NCBI RefSeq assembly: GCF_902705885.1
Contig: NZ_CACSIP010000050.1
Coordinates: 1 to 39,191 of the forward strand
Length of the DNA: 39,191 nt
DNA from: Mycolicibacterium austroafricanum
GTDB taxonomy: Bacteria; Actinomycetota; Actinomycetes; Mycobacteriales; Mycobacteriaceae
Direction of reading: 5' to 3'
Part shown: piece after piece, positions 38,364-39,191 of the stretch
Position numbering within the stretch: position 1 is the stretch's first letter
Layout of the letters: each line of letters begins with the position of its first letter
Position numbers and translations under genes: made by a program
Notes under the pieces: generated by a model
Told to the model about the DNA's origin: nothing
Seen by the model: the letters and a program-made list of their open reading frames with translations, nothing else
Database searches by the model: none

Positions 38364-39097
38364 CTGAGATCGCGGTACAGGTCGAGGCCCTGCGCCACGT
38401 CTACCCGGATGGTCACGTGGCCCTCGACGGCGTTGATCTCACCGTCGCGGCCGGGGAACGCGTCGCGGTGCTTGGACCCAACGGTGCAGGCAAGACCACA
38501 CTGATGCTCCATCTCAACGGGGTGCTCACCGCCTCCTCGGGGTCGGTGCGCGTCGGCGGAACCCCGGTGAACCGCAAGAACCTGCACGACATCCGCCAGC
38601 GCGTCGGCCTGGTGTTCCAGGACCCCGACGATCAGCTGTTCATGCCGACCGTCGCCCAGGATGTCGCGTTCGGGCCGGCCAACTTCGGCCTGCGGGGCCA
38701 AGCGCTCGCCGATCGGGTGGCTTCCGCGCTGGCCACCGTCTCCCTGACCGATGAAGCCGGCCGCAACCCCACTCACTTGTCGGCGGGCCAGCGCCGCCGT
38801 GCCGCGTTGGCCACGGTGCTGGCGTGTGATCCGCAGATCCTGGTTCTCGATGAACCGTCGGCCAACCTCGACCCGGTGGCCAGACGTGAACTGGCCGAGA
38901 CACTCTCGGAGCTGGATGCCACGATGCTGATTGTCACCCACGACCTGCCCTACGCCGCTCAGCTGTGCGACCGTGCGGTCGTGGTGGACCACGGGGTGGT
39001 GGTCGCCGACGGCGGCATCAACGAGATCCTGGCCGACGAGGCGTTGCTGGCCGCGCACCGGCTCGAGCTGCCGTGGGGCTTCGCCGTCCGCAACTGA
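38360..39097 (+). CDS. cbiO: ECF transporter ATPase CbiO
   Basis: A 245-residue ABC ATPase that powers uptake. Walker A is GPNGAGKTT, Q-loop VFQDPDDQLF (the ECF-type QDPDDQ), signature LSAGQRRR (Ala in place of the second Gly of LSGGQ), Walker B ILVLDEPSANLD, and the H-switch THD. ATG 38360 overlaps the cbiQ stop. The TGA at 39095-39097 is intact; 8 bp later the sequence becomes a homopolymer. A single ATPase is normal for Ni/Co ECF systems, where it works as a homodimer. Confidence 0.94.
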   Translation: MTEIAVQVEALRHVYPDGHVALDGVDLTVAAGERVAVLGPNGAGKTTLMLHLNGVLTASSGSVRVGGTPVNRKNLHDIRQRVGLVFQDPDDQLFMPTVAQDVAFGPANFGLRGQALADRVASALATVSLTDEAGRNPTHLSAGQRRRAALATVLACDPQILVLDEPSANLDPVARRELAETLSELDATMLIVTHDLPYAAQLCDRAVVVDHGVVVADGGINEILADEALLAAHRLELPWGFAVRN

Positions 39098-39105
39098 ACC
39101 GATTA

Positions 39106-39191
<86 letters not shown>

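Overview
The window is high-GC actinobacterial DNA. Its gene content and order point to a non-tuberculous, environmental Mycobacterium (Mycolicibacterium type). It carries the mycobacterial blocks mpt70/mpt83 - dxr - rip1 - ispG - GNAT, then the lipoprotein PBP - mapB, then glnA4 - class I glutamine amidotransferase - aldehyde dehydrogenase - SDR. These appear in the same order as the Rv2875-Rv2857c neighbourhood of M. tuberculosis, but with different genes between the blocks. Two LLM-type flavin oxidoreductase genes, part of a third, and a mycofactocin-type SDR fit the same group. I see no rRNA, tRNA, CRISPR array or insertion sequence. The left edge cuts a gene. The right edge runs into 8 C and then 78 G, which is almost certainly a contig-end artefact.

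Layout. 1-11.5 kb is accessory metabolism: a partial LLM oxidoreductase, an LLM oxidoreductase, an MDR-type reductase, a DUF427 protein, a WS/DGAT acyltransferase, two tandem copies of an unrecognised protein family, a DUF2631 membrane protein, a mycofactocin-type SDR, a DNA photolyase, a third LLM oxidoreductase with a PuuE-like deacetylase, and a lipoprotein. 11.5-13 kb holds two fasciclin antigens (MPT70-like secreted, MPT83-like lipoprotein), each preceded by the same CCATCC-N15-T(C/G)GAAT box, a SigK-type promoter signature. 13.2-18.4 kb is the core operon dxr - rip1 - ispG - GNAT - GNAT fusion: isoprenoid precursor synthesis together with the site-2 protease. 18.4-21.2 kb has a broken opposite-strand ORF beside a large palindrome, a class B PBP lipoprotein and a DUF1707 protein. 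21.2-24.5 kb has a sulfotransferase-DUF1214 operon divergent from a TetR regulator across a 19-bp gap that contains a perfect palindrome, followed by a thioesterase.

24.5-30.5 kb: mapB, a lipoprotein and a small alpha/beta-hydrolase are followed on the minus strand by the two-gene N-acetylglutaminylglutamine amide (osmoprotectant) system. The two NAGGN genes are joined by a 76-bp tandem repeat with overlapping start/stop codons, built like a mycobacterial interspersed repetitive unit. 30.9-36 kb: glnA4, glutamine amidotransferase, ALDH, SDR and a FadR-type regulator form an overlapping operon that looks like a gamma-glutamylated amine degradation pathway. 36.1-39.1 kb: an ArsR-type regulator with a His-rich tail, a perfect 10-10-10 inverted repeat, and a complete CbiM-PDGLE-CbiQ-CbiO ECF transporter for Ni or Co.

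Most promising for follow-up are the tandem unknown paralogues (5.1-6.3 kb), the MIRU-like linker (28.5-28.7 kb), the paired SigK-like boxes, the two operator palindromes, and the GyrA-like/GNAT fusion. Functions are assigned from recognised motifs and family resemblance only; no database search was run.
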